Of a stretch of DNA of 27,940 nt, positions 16,917 through 24,093 are shown piece after piece (the first letter of the stretch is position 1; every line of letters begins with the position of its first letter). A model generated the notes under the pieces. The model had not been told where the DNA came from and made no database searches. It worked only from the letters and a program-made list of their open reading frames with translations. The DNA is from a virus, in the IMG/VR virus record IMGVR_UViG_3300032116_001059, positions 1 through 27,940 of that record; one strand, written 5' to 3'. Made by a program: the position numbers and the translations under genes.

Positions 16917-17686
16917 TGGGCGCGCTTCTGTCATGGGCGAACCTCGCCGACGCCGGCACGGTGACGGTCTCCAGCCAAGCCTCCGACCTCGGGCCAGCCG
17001 GCCTGCTCACGCCGCAGATGAACGACGTGTGGAGAAGCGGCAGCCTGGGTGCGGCGGCGGTCTGGGTGGAGGTCGACCTGGGCAGTGCCAAGACGGTGAA
17101 CCTGGTGGCAATCGGAGCGCCACGGGATGGCGTGCTGCCCACGTCCGCCGCCACGATCCGGCTCACGGCCGGTTCTGCGTCGGGCGGCACGACGGCGCTG
17201 GATACCGGCGCCGCCACCTTCACCATGTCGCCCTGGGGCGTCTGGGGCTGGCGCAGCACGGCGGGCGTCTCCGCGCGCTACTGGCGCCTGACCTTTGGCA
17301 TGTCCGCCGGCGATAGCTACCTGCAACTCGGGCGCGTCTGGGTGGGGGCGGCGCTGATCACCGCGCGTGGCTATGCCTTCGGCGCAGCCCGCGCCGGTCG
17401 TGATCCCGGCACCGTGTCGCGCACCGGCATGACCGGCACGCGCTATGCCACGCTCGGCCGGCCCTATCGCATCGAGCGCTTCACCCTGCCAGCACTCACC
17501 AGCGCTGAGGCAGCCCAGATGGAAGCGATGGCGATGGCGGTGGGCACCACCGGACAAGTCTTCGCCGCGCGCTCGGATGCCGCGCTCGGCCAGGGGATTT
17601 TCGGAGCTTTCACCGAGCCTACCACCGTGGCGCGGCCCTATCCGCAGGTCTGGACGTCTGACCTCCAAATTGAAGAGGACGCTTGA
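16916..17686 (+). CDS. Tail protein with discoidin-like N-terminal domain
   Basis: A 256-residue protein starting at ATG 16916 (one-base overlap with the previous stop; the frame is open further upstream but only as shadow). Residues about 10-140 look like an F5/8 type C (discoidin) jelly-roll: VWVEVDLGSAKTVNLVAIGA, then a second half ending RYWRLTFG, the usual closing strand of such sugar-binding folds. Residues about 155-256 (GRPYRIERFTLPALTSAEAA, RPYPQVWTSDLQIEEDA) resemble the C-terminal half of distal tail proteins. It may bind a glycan or simply connect tail and fibres. The next gene's ATG follows its TGA without a gap. Domain guess from pattern only. Confidence 0.6.
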   Translation: MGALLSWANLADAGTVTVSSQASDLGPAGLLTPQMNDVWRSGSLGAAAVWVEVDLGSAKTVNLVAIGAPRDGVLPTSAATIRLTAGSASGGTTALDTGAATFTMSPWGVWGWRSTAGVSARYWRLTFGMSAGDSYLQLGRVWVGAALITARGYAFGAARAGRDPGTVSRTGMTGTRYATLGRPYRIERFTLPALTSAEAAQMEAMAMAVGTTGQVFAARSDAALGQGIFGAFTEPTTVARPYPQVWTSDLQIEEDA

Positions 17687-18532
17687 ATGGGGACACCGAA
17701 CGTCGTCGCCGATCGGGTGCTGGTCACATTTGGCAGCACCGCATCGACAGATCCTTATATCTTCACGTCGGCCGTGGCGGGCTACCTGGCGCCCGGCGCG
17801 GCTGGCGTGCCCAATGGCGCGCGTGTGGCCTACGTCGCCGTGAACAGCCAAACTGCACCGACGCTGTTTGAGGTCGGCGAAGGCGTGTTCACAGCTGCCA
17901 CGTCGCAGATCACCCGCGCTACCATCCACCGTACGAATACCGGCGGCACTACGGCCGTGACTTGGGGCGCAGGGCCGAACTTCCTCTTCCTGGCCCCCTC
18001 CGCCGCCCGCCTGCCGGTGCTCGAGACAGACGGCCGCCTGACGCTCACCGGCGGCCTGAATATTACCGGCGGCGGCGCCACAGTGGCGGGCAATGCCACC
18101 GTCACCGGCACCATGACCGTCAACAGCGGTCTGACGGTCGCCGGAGGCGGCGCCAATATCACAGGCAACGGCCTGGTGACCGGCAACATGACCGTCTCAG
18201 GGAACGTCATTACCTCGCCTGGCACCGGTCTCAATCAGGCCGTGATCACCAACCAATTCTCTCCCACCTGGGGAACCACCGGCGCGATGGAATTCCCCAG
18301 CGCCTTCAAGATGAAATGGGGCACCGGCACCGTCACGAGTGGATCCGGCTCGGTGACGTACGCGGCCGCGTTCCCGGTCGCCACGCTGAACGTGCAGCTC
18401 ACGATCTCGGCTGGTGGCAATCCCTCGACGCAGGACGCTCTGATCCTGGGCGCGACAACCGCCGCTGGCTTCGGGGTGTGGGGCAGTTCCACGACAAACG
18501 TCGCGTTCAACTGGCTCGCCGTCGGCTACTGA
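17687..18532 (+). CDS. Tail fibre-like protein with Gly/Thr repeats
   Basis: A 281-residue fibre-type protein. The N-terminal 105 residues (VVADRVLVTFGSTASTDPYI, then GEGVFTAATSQITRATIHRT) form a domain found at the start of fibre proteins in phages of alphaproteobacteria. Next is a run of short repeats (LNITGGGATVAGNATVTGTM, TVNSGLTVAGGGANITGNGL) at about residues 120-180, with strand-turn periodicity typical of a trimeric beta-helix or a collagen-free shaft. The C-terminal 80 residues (MKWGTGTVTSGSGSVTYAAA, then AFNWLAVGY) look like the knob/receptor-facing domain seen at ends of phage fibres. The gene is followed by a hairpin block before the next gene. Confidence 0.75.
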   Translation: MGTPNVVADRVLVTFGSTASTDPYIFTSAVAGYLAPGAAGVPNGARVAYVAVNSQTAPTLFEVGEGVFTAATSQITRATIHRTNTGGTTAVTWGAGPNFLFLAPSAARLPVLETDGRLTLTGGLNITGGGATVAGNATVTGTMTVNSGLTVAGGGANITGNGLVTGNMTVSGNVITSPGTGLNQAVITNQFSPTWGTTGAMEFPSAFKMKWGTGTVTSGSGSVTYAAAFPVATLNVQLTISAGGNPSTQDALILGATTAAGFGVWGSSTTNVAFNWLAVGY

Positions 18533-18539
18533 CTCCCCT

Positions 18540-18580
18540 GCCGGCGGGTGGCCGGCTCCGCAGCGTCGTGACGACGCCGC
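18540..18580 (+). other. Two-hairpin intergenic block, copy 2
   Basis: Directly seen: a perfect stem GCCGGC (18540-18545), loop GGGTG, GCCGGC (18551-18556), then at 18560-18580 a stem GCGTCG (18563-18568), loop TGA, CGACGC (18572-18577) with an outer GC/GC pair past an A/C mismatch. Copy 1 at 9280-9320 has GCGCCG/CGGCGC at this point, so a C-G pair became T-A with both sides changed. Spacing to the flanking stop and start matches copy 1 within one or two bases. Confidence 0.7.
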
Positions 18581-18601
18581 ATCCCTTGGACGGAGGCCCA
18601 C

Positions 18602-18988
18602 ATGGCCAACAACCTCACCGACTACGGCGAGAACCAGCTGCTCGTCTGGCAGCTTACCACCACCGCCATCACCCGACCCACAGCCTGGTTTCTTGGCGTC
18701 GGCACTGGCAACACCGACATCACCCTCACTGGCGAGCCCAGCGGCAACGGCTATGCGCGCCAGTCGGTGGCCTTCACCGTGACGAACGACACGGCGACGA
18801 ACAGCGGCGCCATCACCTTCGGTCCGAACACCACGAGCAACTGGGGCACGATGGCAAGCGTGGCGATCTTCGACGCGGCCACCGGCGGCAACTGCCTCTG
18901 GGCCGGCGCGCTCACGGACGCCAAGGCAATCGCCGTGGGTGACTCGCTGACGATCGCCGCCAGCGCGCTCACCGTCTCGCTGGCCTGA
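18602..18988 (+). CDS. Small tail fibre / virion protein
   Basis: A 128-residue protein, beta-rich and Thr/Ser/Ala-rich. The opening NNLTDYGENQLLVWQLTTT and the AWFLGVGTGNTDITLTGEPS, TAWFLG-type text match a small phage fibre family (proteins that start 'MANNLT.Y.EN..' and describe a single beta domain), often found beside tail fibres. The C-terminus ends in IAVGDSLTIAASALTVSLA. It has its own ribosome site (CGGAGG, 18591-18596) and sits after the two-hairpin block rather than being coupled. Role as a fibre or decoration protein is inferred from context. Confidence 0.65.
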   Translation: MANNLTDYGENQLLVWQLTTTAITRPTAWFLGVGTGNTDITLTGEPSGNGYARQSVAFTVTNDTATNSGAITFGPNTTSNWGTMASVAIFDAATGGNCLWAGALTDAKAIAVGDSLTIAASALTVSLA

Positions 18989-19006
18989 GCCTAGGGGGCC
19001 GCTGCC

Positions 19007-19735
19007 ATGGCGAACATCAAGATATCGGATCTTCCAGCCGCGTCCTCCGTGGCGGCGGCCGATCTGTTCGAGGTTTCGCAAGGCAGCGGCACGCTTACCT
19101 CGCGCAAGGCCACCGGCACGCAGGTGCAGTCCTTCGTGCTGGGCTCCTACGCCGGTGCGACGTCGATCACCACACTGGGCACGATCGGCACCGGGACGTG
19201 GCAAGGTTCGGTGGTGGCCGGCCAGTATGGCGGCACCGGGGTCAACAACTCCGGCAAGACGATCACGCTAGGCGGCAATTTCGCGACCTCTGGCGCCTAT
19301 GCGCTGACGCTGACGCTCACGGCAGCCACGACCGTGACGCTGCCGACGACGGGCACCTTGGCCACGCTGGCCGGCGCTGAGACGCTCATCAGCAAGACGC
19401 TCAAGGGCCAGTCCGTTCAATACTACAATAGCGGCACCACCTCGGCGCTGGACTACACCAACGGCTCTCACCAGCGTTGGGCGCCGACCGGTTCGGTGTC
19501 GCTGACCGTGACGAACTGGCCCGCATCTGGCGTGCTGGGTGAATTGCTCATTGAAGGTATCAACCTAGGCAGCGCCACGATTACTTGGCCTACGGTAAAC
19601 TGGATCAAGAGCGACGGCACGACGACGACGACGTTTGCGAGCAACGGCGTGACGTTGCAGGCCACTGGCACGGATTGGGTTTTTCTGTGGACTCGTGATG
19701 GGGGCACGACGGTTTACGGGAAGATCGTGCGATGA
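19007..19735 (+). CDS. Tail fibre / receptor-binding domain protein
   Basis: A 242-residue fibre protein. It begins with the very common fibre-attachment text KISDLPAASSVAAADLFEVS and GTLTSRKATGTQVQSFV (residues 4-45), then a repeat-like shaft (GTIGTGTWQGSVVAGQYGGT, TLGGNFATSGAYALTLTLTA) at about 55-125, and a C-terminal beta domain ending TDWVFLWTRDGGTTVYGKIV, as in fibre head domains. A GGGGG stretch precedes the ATG. Its last codons overlap the RCC1 gene (ATGA), so the two are made together and the propeller may be an add-on at the tip of this fibre. Confidence 0.75.
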   Translation: MANIKISDLPAASSVAAADLFEVSQGSGTLTSRKATGTQVQSFVLGSYAGATSITTLGTIGTGTWQGSVVAGQYGGTGVNNSGKTITLGGNFATSGAYALTLTLTAATTVTLPTTGTLATLAGAETLISKTLKGQSVQYYNSGTTSALDYTNGSHQRWAPTGSVSLTVTNWPASGVLGELLIEGINLGSATITWPTVNWIKSDGTTTTTFASNGVTLQATGTDWVFLWTRDGGTTVYGKIVR

Positions 19736-20841
19736 GTTTGCTGGTGAGGTTTGCGGGGTTAAGCAGCGCCCCGATCTCCGCTGGTTTTTCACTCTATAGG
19801 TGGGGCGTTAATGATAGCGGGCAGTTGGGGGATAATACCGTCCTCGACAAAAGTAGCCCTGTGCAAATCGGTACTTTGGTGGATTGGACTTCAGCAAGCG
19901 CAGGGCCTACACACAGCCTTGCAGTCAAAACAGACGGCACGTTGTGGGCGTGGGGTTCTGGGGCTAATGGTAGGTTGGGAGACGGGACCGTAGTCAGCAA
20001 AAGCAGTCCTGTGCAAATCGGCACTTTGACGGATTGGGCGTCGGTAAGTGCCGGATCATCGCACAGCCTCTCACTCAAGAATAATGGCACGTTGTGGGCG
20101 TGGGGTTCTGGGGCTGAAGGTGTGCTTGGAGACGGGACAACCTCCAGCAAAAGCAGCCCTGTGCAGATCGGCACGTTAACGGATTGGGCATCGGTAAGTG
20201 CCGGGGCCACCCACAACCTTGCAGTGAAGACAAATAACACCTTATGGGCGTGGGGAAACGGGTCAAACGGGCGACTTGGAGACGGGACAATAATTGGCAA
20301 AAGCAGTCCTGTGCAGATCGGCACTTTGACGAATTGGGCGTCGGTAAGCGCGGGCGGCAACCATAGTCTTGCGGTCAAGACGAATGGCACGTTGTGGGCG
20401 TGGGGGTTTAATAACTCCGGACGACTTGGCGACGGCACAACCGTGAGTAAAAGCAGCCCCGTTCAGATCGGGACATTGACGGATTGGGCGTCCGTAAGTG
20501 CCGGGGGTGGCCACAGCCTTGCGGTCAAGACGAACGGCACGCTGTGGGCGTGGGGGTCTGGAACTAATGGTGAACTTGGCGATAGCGCAACCGAGAATAA
20601 AAGCAGCCCCGTTCAGATCGGGACATTGACGGATTGGGCGTCCGTAAGTGCAGGCATCGCCCACAGCCTTGCGGTCAAGACGAACGGCACGCTGTGGGCA
20701 TGGGGGTCTGGAACTAACGGGCGACTTGGAGACGGCACAACGGTCAGCAAAAGCAGCCCCGTGCAGATCGGCACTTTGACGAATTGGGACAGCGGTGTAT
20801 CTATCGGGACGGCATCTTCAACCTCCGGCGCATTCCAATAA
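19732..20841 (+). CDS. RCC1-type seven-repeat beta-propeller protein (putative receptor binding)
   Basis: A 369-residue protein made of seven tandem 50-residue RCC1 repeats after a 20-residue leader. Each has the consensus LWAWGsGxNGrLGDGT-xxx-KSSPVQIGTLTDWASVSAG-xx-HSLAVKTNGT (split here by its variable sites). RCC1 propellers bind proteins, DNA or glycans; within a phage tail region this is probably a surface-binding domain. The seventh repeat is cut short (DSGVSIGTASSTSGAFQ), and the leader plus this end would close the ring. Between repeats the core KSSPVQIGTLT is invariant, while positions 6-11, 15-19 and 39-40 vary, as expected of loops on one face. The gene has clearly lower GC than its neighbours and repeats 5 and 6 are nearly identical in DNA, pointing to recent duplication or transfer. 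It overlaps the upstream fibre gene (ATGA) and, at the 3' end, the glycosyltransferase frame. Confidence 0.9.
   Translation: MSLLVRFAGLSSAPISAGFSLYRWGVNDSGQLGDNTVLDKSSPVQIGTLVDWTSASAGPTHSLAVKTDGTLWAWGSGANGRLGDGTVVSKSSPVQIGTLTDWASVSAGSSHSLSLKNNGTLWAWGSGAEGVLGDGTTSSKSSPVQIGTLTDWASVSAGATHNLAVKTNNTLWAWGNGSNGRLGDGTIIGKSSPVQIGTLTNWASVSAGGNHSLAVKTNGTLWAWGFNNSGRLGDGTTVSKSSPVQIGTLTDWASVSAGGGHSLAVKTNGTLWAWGSGTNGELGDSATENKSSPVQIGTLTDWASVSAGIAHSLAVKTNGTLWAWGSGTNGRLGDGTTVSKSSPVQIGTLTNWDSGVSIGTASSTSGAFQ
19792..20790 (+). repeat. 150-bp tandem repeats encoding RCC1 blades
   Basis: Six full and one shortened unit with exact 150-base spacing (starts 19792, 19942, 20092, 20242, 20392, 20542, 20692). Units 5 and 6 match almost base for base over the core and next-blade start, while codon-level differences are larger among units 1-4. 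They are coding repeats, not CRISPR. Confidence 0.9.
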
Positions 20842-21833
20842 CTCATCCCCTCGACATCGCCTTAACAGCGGCGATTAACGGCCACTCCGACATCAGCGAA
20901 GCCATTCTCCGCGAACAACCACAAGACGATGCGCGCGTCCTTTTTAACCTTGGTTGGCACGAGATGCGCCACGGCAGGCTTAACTCTGGCCTCCGCCACA
21001 TGGACGCCGGCCGCTTCATCAACTGCTTCGGCCTACCACGCATCCCCGGCCCAATCTGGAAAGATGAGCCGCTTGAAGGCAAGACACTCCTGTTTCGTTG
21101 CGAAGGTGGCTACGGCGATCAAATTCTGAACTTCCGTTTCGCCAAAGATTTTCAAGATAAGGGAGCGCGTGTTCTAATCTCTTGCGCCCCTAGCCTCAAG
21201 CCTTTCTTTGCACGTCACGGTTTTGTATGTGCAGACAACGAAGTTGTCAGCGGATTGCACTACGACTATTGGGTGCCTGCTATGAGTGCGGCCCACATTC
21301 TTGGCTATGACCAAGATACCATTTCAGGCGCACCTTATCTGTCCGCAGAACCGCGTCAACTTTACGCCAAACCCGGCACGTTGCGCATCGGCCTTCGCTG
21401 GGCTGGCTCGCCTGAGTTTGAGCATCAGCAACACCGCGTCTTCGATCCGGCGCCGCTGTTCGAGTTGCACGCGCTGCCGGGCGTCACGCTCTACAGCCTG
21501 CAGCGCGACGACAACCTCGTGGATGGCCTGCCGTTTGCGGATCTGCGGGACCAGATCAAGACCTGGGAAGACACGGCCAGCGTGATCGCCGGCCTCGATC
21601 TCGTCATCACGTCCTGCACCAGCGTGGCGCACCTGGCCGCGGCGCTGGGCGTCGAGACGTGGGTGATCGTGCCGGTGCTGCCCTACTACGTCTGGGCTGT
21701 CCCTGGTGATCGATCTGCTTGGTATCGCTCGGTGCGGTTGTTCCGACAGGCAACCTACGGCGATTGGACCGCGCCATTGGCGGCGGTGAGTGAAGCGTTG
21801 CGCGAGCGCGTGGCGTTGAAGGAGGCAACATGA
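20784..21833 (+). CDS. TPR/glycosyltransferase family 9-like protein (GT-B)
   Basis: A 349-residue protein resembling the TPR-linked family 9 (heptosyltransferase-like) enzymes. Signals: LFRCEGGYGDQILNFRFAKD (about residues 103-122), LRIGLRWAGSPEFEHQQHR (200-218), TLYSLQRDD (235-243), and the nucleotide-sugar-binding segment LDLVITSCTSVAHLAAALGV (271-290) followed by SAWYRSVRLFRQ. The first 90 residues hold a single degenerate TPR. It may add sugar to the propeller or fibres, or alter host LPS; acceptor unknown. The start is doubtful: TTG 20784 is the first in-frame candidate, inside the RCC1 gene, without a ribosome site; relatives of this type would plausibly begin near THPLDIALTAA, where this sequence has ATA (20838) or ATT (20832). 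The next ATG is at 20964. Bases before about 21420 are lower in GC than those after, so the gene looks mosaic. Ends in ATGA overlap. Confidence 0.7.
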   Translation: MGQRCIYRDGIFNLRRIPITHPLDIALTAAINGHSDISEAILREQPQDDARVLFNLGWHEMRHGRLNSGLRHMDAGRFINCFGLPRIPGPIWKDEPLEGKTLLFRCEGGYGDQILNFRFAKDFQDKGARVLISCAPSLKPFFARHGFVCADNEVVSGLHYDYWVPAMSAAHILGYDQDTISGAPYLSAEPRQLYAKPGTLRIGLRWAGSPEFEHQQHRVFDPAPLFELHALPGVTLYSLQRDDNLVDGLPFADLRDQIKTWEDTASVIAGLDLVITSCTSVAHLAAALGVETWVIVPVLPYYVWAVPGDRSAWYRSVRLFRQATYGDWTAPLAAVSEALRERVALKEAT

Positions 21834-22324
21834 GCCGGTATGCCTACGTTGAGAACGGCGCTGTCGTGGAAGGCCCGATGCCGCTGCCAAAGAACTGGGC
21901 CAACGTCAGCGGGCTGGATCTGCTGGACGCGGAACAGCTCCAGGCAATCGGCTGGCTGCCGTGGCGGTTTGTGGAAATTCAGGCCGAGGTGCTGACGGGC
22001 TCGACGGTCGAAGTGTTTCCCACTGAGGTGGTCGAAACGCAGACGGGCCGCGATCGCACGCCGGAGGAGATCGCGGCGGCACTGGACGACTGGCGCCGCG
22101 GTATGTCGGTGACGCCGCTGCAGATCCGCCGCGCGCTGCTGGCACAGGGCCTGCTGGACGACGTGACGGCTTTTGTTGAACAGGCCGATCTTGAGACGCG
22201 CATGGCCTGGGAATATGCCGTGCAGATCGACCGCACCAACGCGCTGATCGGTGCCGCGGCCGAGGCCATTGGCGCGACGGCGGCAGACGTAGACGACTTG
22301 TTCCGCCTCGCGGCAACCCTGTAA
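21830..22324 (+). CDS. Small tail-associated protein, unknown function
   Basis: A 164-residue protein downstream of the glycosyltransferase. N-terminal text RYAYVENGAVVEGPMPLPKN and FPTEVVETQTGRDRTPEEIA resembles the small accessory proteins that follow fibre genes in many phages (tail fibre assembly type), with a helical C-terminal half (TPLQIRRALLAQGLLDDVTA, then LFRLAATL). This later half matches the 'pass one argument per residue' helices of tail chaperones only loosely. ATGA overlap at its start. No catalytic motif is visible. A role in fibre assembly or tail binding is inferred from position only. Confidence 0.5.
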   Translation: MSRYAYVENGAVVEGPMPLPKNWANVSGLDLLDAEQLQAIGWLPWRFVEIQAEVLTGSTVEVFPTEVVETQTGRDRTPEEIAAALDDWRRGMSVTPLQIRRALLAQGLLDDVTAFVEQADLETRMAWEYAVQIDRTNALIGAAAEAIGATAADVDDLFRLAATL

Positions 22325-22339
22325 CCAGGAGGCCCGGCC

Positions 22340-23800
22340 GTGGCGTTCGATGGCGTCCGCATAACAGAGGCCGGCGACTACCGCGTCACGGAGACGGCCA
22401 GCGACCTGCGTATCACCGAAGCCTTCGACGGCGCGGTTGCCGCGTCGGCGGCGCTGTCCGGTGCGGGTGCGCTGGCGCTGGCGGCGGGTGCCAGCCGGGC
22501 GACAAGCGCCACGCTGGACGCTTCTGGCGCGCTGGCCGCGTCGGCTGGCATTTTGCGGCCTGGCACGGCGGCGCTGGACGCCACAGGGACGCAGACAACC
22601 GCAGCCGTCGCAAGCCTTGAAGCATCTGCCAGCCTGCCGGCCGTGGGCGCGCTCACTGCCGCCGCAGATCGCAGCCGGGCCGCTGCCGCCGCGCTGGACA
22701 GCGCCGGCACGCTCGCCGGCACAGCGCAAGCAACCGCATCGGCCACGGCCGCGCTTGCCAGTTTGGGCACGCTGGCGGCGGCTGGCGATCGCACGCGGGC
22801 CGCTGCGGCGGCACTGGATGGCTCCGGCACGCTGGCCGGTGCTGCCGGCGCCAGTCGGGACACAGCCGCCGCACTAGCCTCGGCTGGCGCGCTCACTGCC
22901 GCCGCCTCGGCCAGCCGCGACACATCGGCCACTCTCAGCGCGTCCGGCACGCTATCCGGCGCTGCGGATCGCTCCCGCGCCGCAGGCGCCACACTGGACG
23001 CGGCCGGCAACCTGACCGGCGCGGCCACGTCCTCCAGGGCCACAAGCGCCGCGCTCTCGGCCTCCGGCACGCTCACCGCCGCGGCGATTGCCGGCGACGT
23101 TGGCGCCTTCCTTGAAGCATCCGGCACGCTGGCGGCGTCTGCTGGTGCAGCGCGCACCGGCGCGGCAGTTCTGACAGCCGCCAGCAACGCCACCGCGTCC
23201 GCTGGCCTGACGGCCGCCGGCTTGGCCAGCCTGGACACTGCCGGCGCGCTTGCTGCGGCGGCCGATCGCACGCGCGGCACATCGGCCTCGCTTTCCTCTG
23301 CGGCGACGCTGGCGGCCACAGCTACGGCCGCGCGCGGGGCAGCCGCACCACTGGCAGCAGCCGCCACGCTGGCAGCGACAGCCGCGGCCGATCTCACGGC
23401 AGCCGCGGCGCTCAACGCAACCGGCACTCTCCAGGCTGTCGGCGGCAAGACGCTGGAGGCTGGCGCCACATTCACAGCGGCAGGCGTATCCACGGCGGCA
23501 GCGGGGCGACTGCGCGGCACGTCGGCGGCTTTGTCGGCGGATGGCGCGCTTTCCGCCGCCGTGGCGCGCGCTGCTGGTGCTGCGGCGTTGCTTGCGGCCA
23601 GTGGCGCGATCTTTGCAACCGCCACGCGCACGGCCGGCGTCTCGGCGGTCCTGGCCGGCGCCGGCGCGATCGTCTGCGCCGCAAATGTGCGCCGGAACGC
23701 AGTGATCGCCTCCGCGACAGTCGGCCGGCCACTCACAGCCACGGCAGCAATCTCCCGGCCGATCACTCTGGCCGTCACGGTGGAGGGTAGAGCGGTATGA
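22340..23800 (+). CDS. Ala-rich protein of about 21 twenty-residue repeats, probable minor tail / fibre shaft
   Basis: A 486-residue protein with a strong AGGAGG ribosome site before its GTG start. After a 36-residue head (FDGVRITEAGDYRVTETASD) it is built of about 21 near-perfect 20-residue repeats with consensus A-[AT]-L-D-A-S-G-T-L-A-A-A-A-x-x-S-R-x-x-x, spanning residues 37-455. Every unit has Leu at 3 and mostly 9, Gly at 7, and a polar RSR-like turn, so a solenoid or stacked-sheet fold is likely. Unit 11 has 19 residues. The last 31 residues (ATVGRPLTATAAISRPITLA) are strand-rich. Similar 'L-x-x-x-G-x-L-x-A' repeats occur in minor tail proteins of other phages, so a tail shaft is likely; other folds are possible. 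The antisense strand is also open because of the GC-rich repeats. Ends in ATGA overlap. Confidence 0.65.
   Translation: MAFDGVRITEAGDYRVTETASDLRITEAFDGAVAASAALSGAGALALAAGASRATSATLDASGALAASAGILRPGTAALDATGTQTTAAVASLEASASLPAVGALTAAADRSRAAAAALDSAGTLAGTAQATASATAALASLGTLAAAGDRTRAAAAALDGSGTLAGAAGASRDTAAALASAGALTAAASASRDTSATLSASGTLSGAADRSRAAGATLDAAGNLTGAATSSRATSAALSASGTLTAAAIAGDVGAFLEASGTLAASAGAARTGAAVLTAASNATASAGLTAAGLASLDTAGALAAAADRTRGTSASLSSAATLAATATAARGAAAPLAAAATLAATAAADLTAAAALNATGTLQAVGGKTLEAGATFTAAGVSTAAAGRLRGTSAALSADGALSAAVARAAGAAALLAASGAIFATATRTAGVSAVLAGAGAIVCAANVRRNAVIASATVGRPLTATAAISRPITLAVTVEGRAV
22448..23704 (+). repeat. 60-bp tandem coding repeats
   Basis: About 21 units of 60 bases, each coding a 20-residue period (one unit of 57). 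DNA identity is lower than amino acid pattern identity, so the array is old and held by selection on the protein rather than recently amplified. Confidence 0.75.
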
Positions 23801-24093
23801 GCACGTCATATTTCTGGCCCGGCGAGACGGTGCGCGTGCGCGTCACCTTTGCCGGCGAAGATGGCCAGCCAACGGCCGTGACAGGCGTGGCCATGACCTA
23901 CCGCGCGCCAGGCGCCACCACGCCGACAAGTATAGCGGCCGGCTCGATCGTCGCGGACGGCACCGGCGTGTTCTACACGGATCTGCCGCTGCCCACATCC
24001 GGCGACTGGGCCGTGCGGGCCACCTGCGCCACGCCCACGGCCAGCGCGGTTGAAATTGGGTTCTCGGTCCTGCCGTCTGCGGTGCTGGCATGA
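23797..24093 (+). CDS. Small beta-rich virion protein
   Basis: A 98-residue protein that looks like one immunoglobulin-like beta sandwich: alternating strands VRVRVTFAGEDG, AVTGVAMTYRAPG, GVFYTDLPLPTSGDWAVRAT and a closing EIGFSVLPSAV. Such modules decorate tails or fibres in phages. The ATG overlaps the previous stop (ATGA) and its own stop overlaps the next gene, so it belongs to the same transcript. No specific family recognised. Confidence 0.6.
   Translation: MSTSYFWPGETVRVRVTFAGEDGQPTAVTGVAMTYRAPGATTPTSIAAGSIVADGTGVFYTDLPLPTSGDWAVRATCATPTASAVEIGFSVLPSAVLA

Noticed and set aside
19792-20790. Regular repeats that might be a CRISPR array
   Set aside because: Period is 150 bases, units are coding throughout with RCC1 consensus; no short repeat/spacer pattern.
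19732-20841. Diversity-generating retroelement variable region at the RCC1 loops
   Set aside because: No reverse transcriptase or template repeat is visible in the window, and variation is not limited to adenine positions as far as I can see.
22378-23778. Minus-strand open frame of 466 codons opposite the repeat protein
   Set aside because: Mirror of the 60-base repeats; the plus frame has the AGGAGG ribosome site and couples to the next gene.
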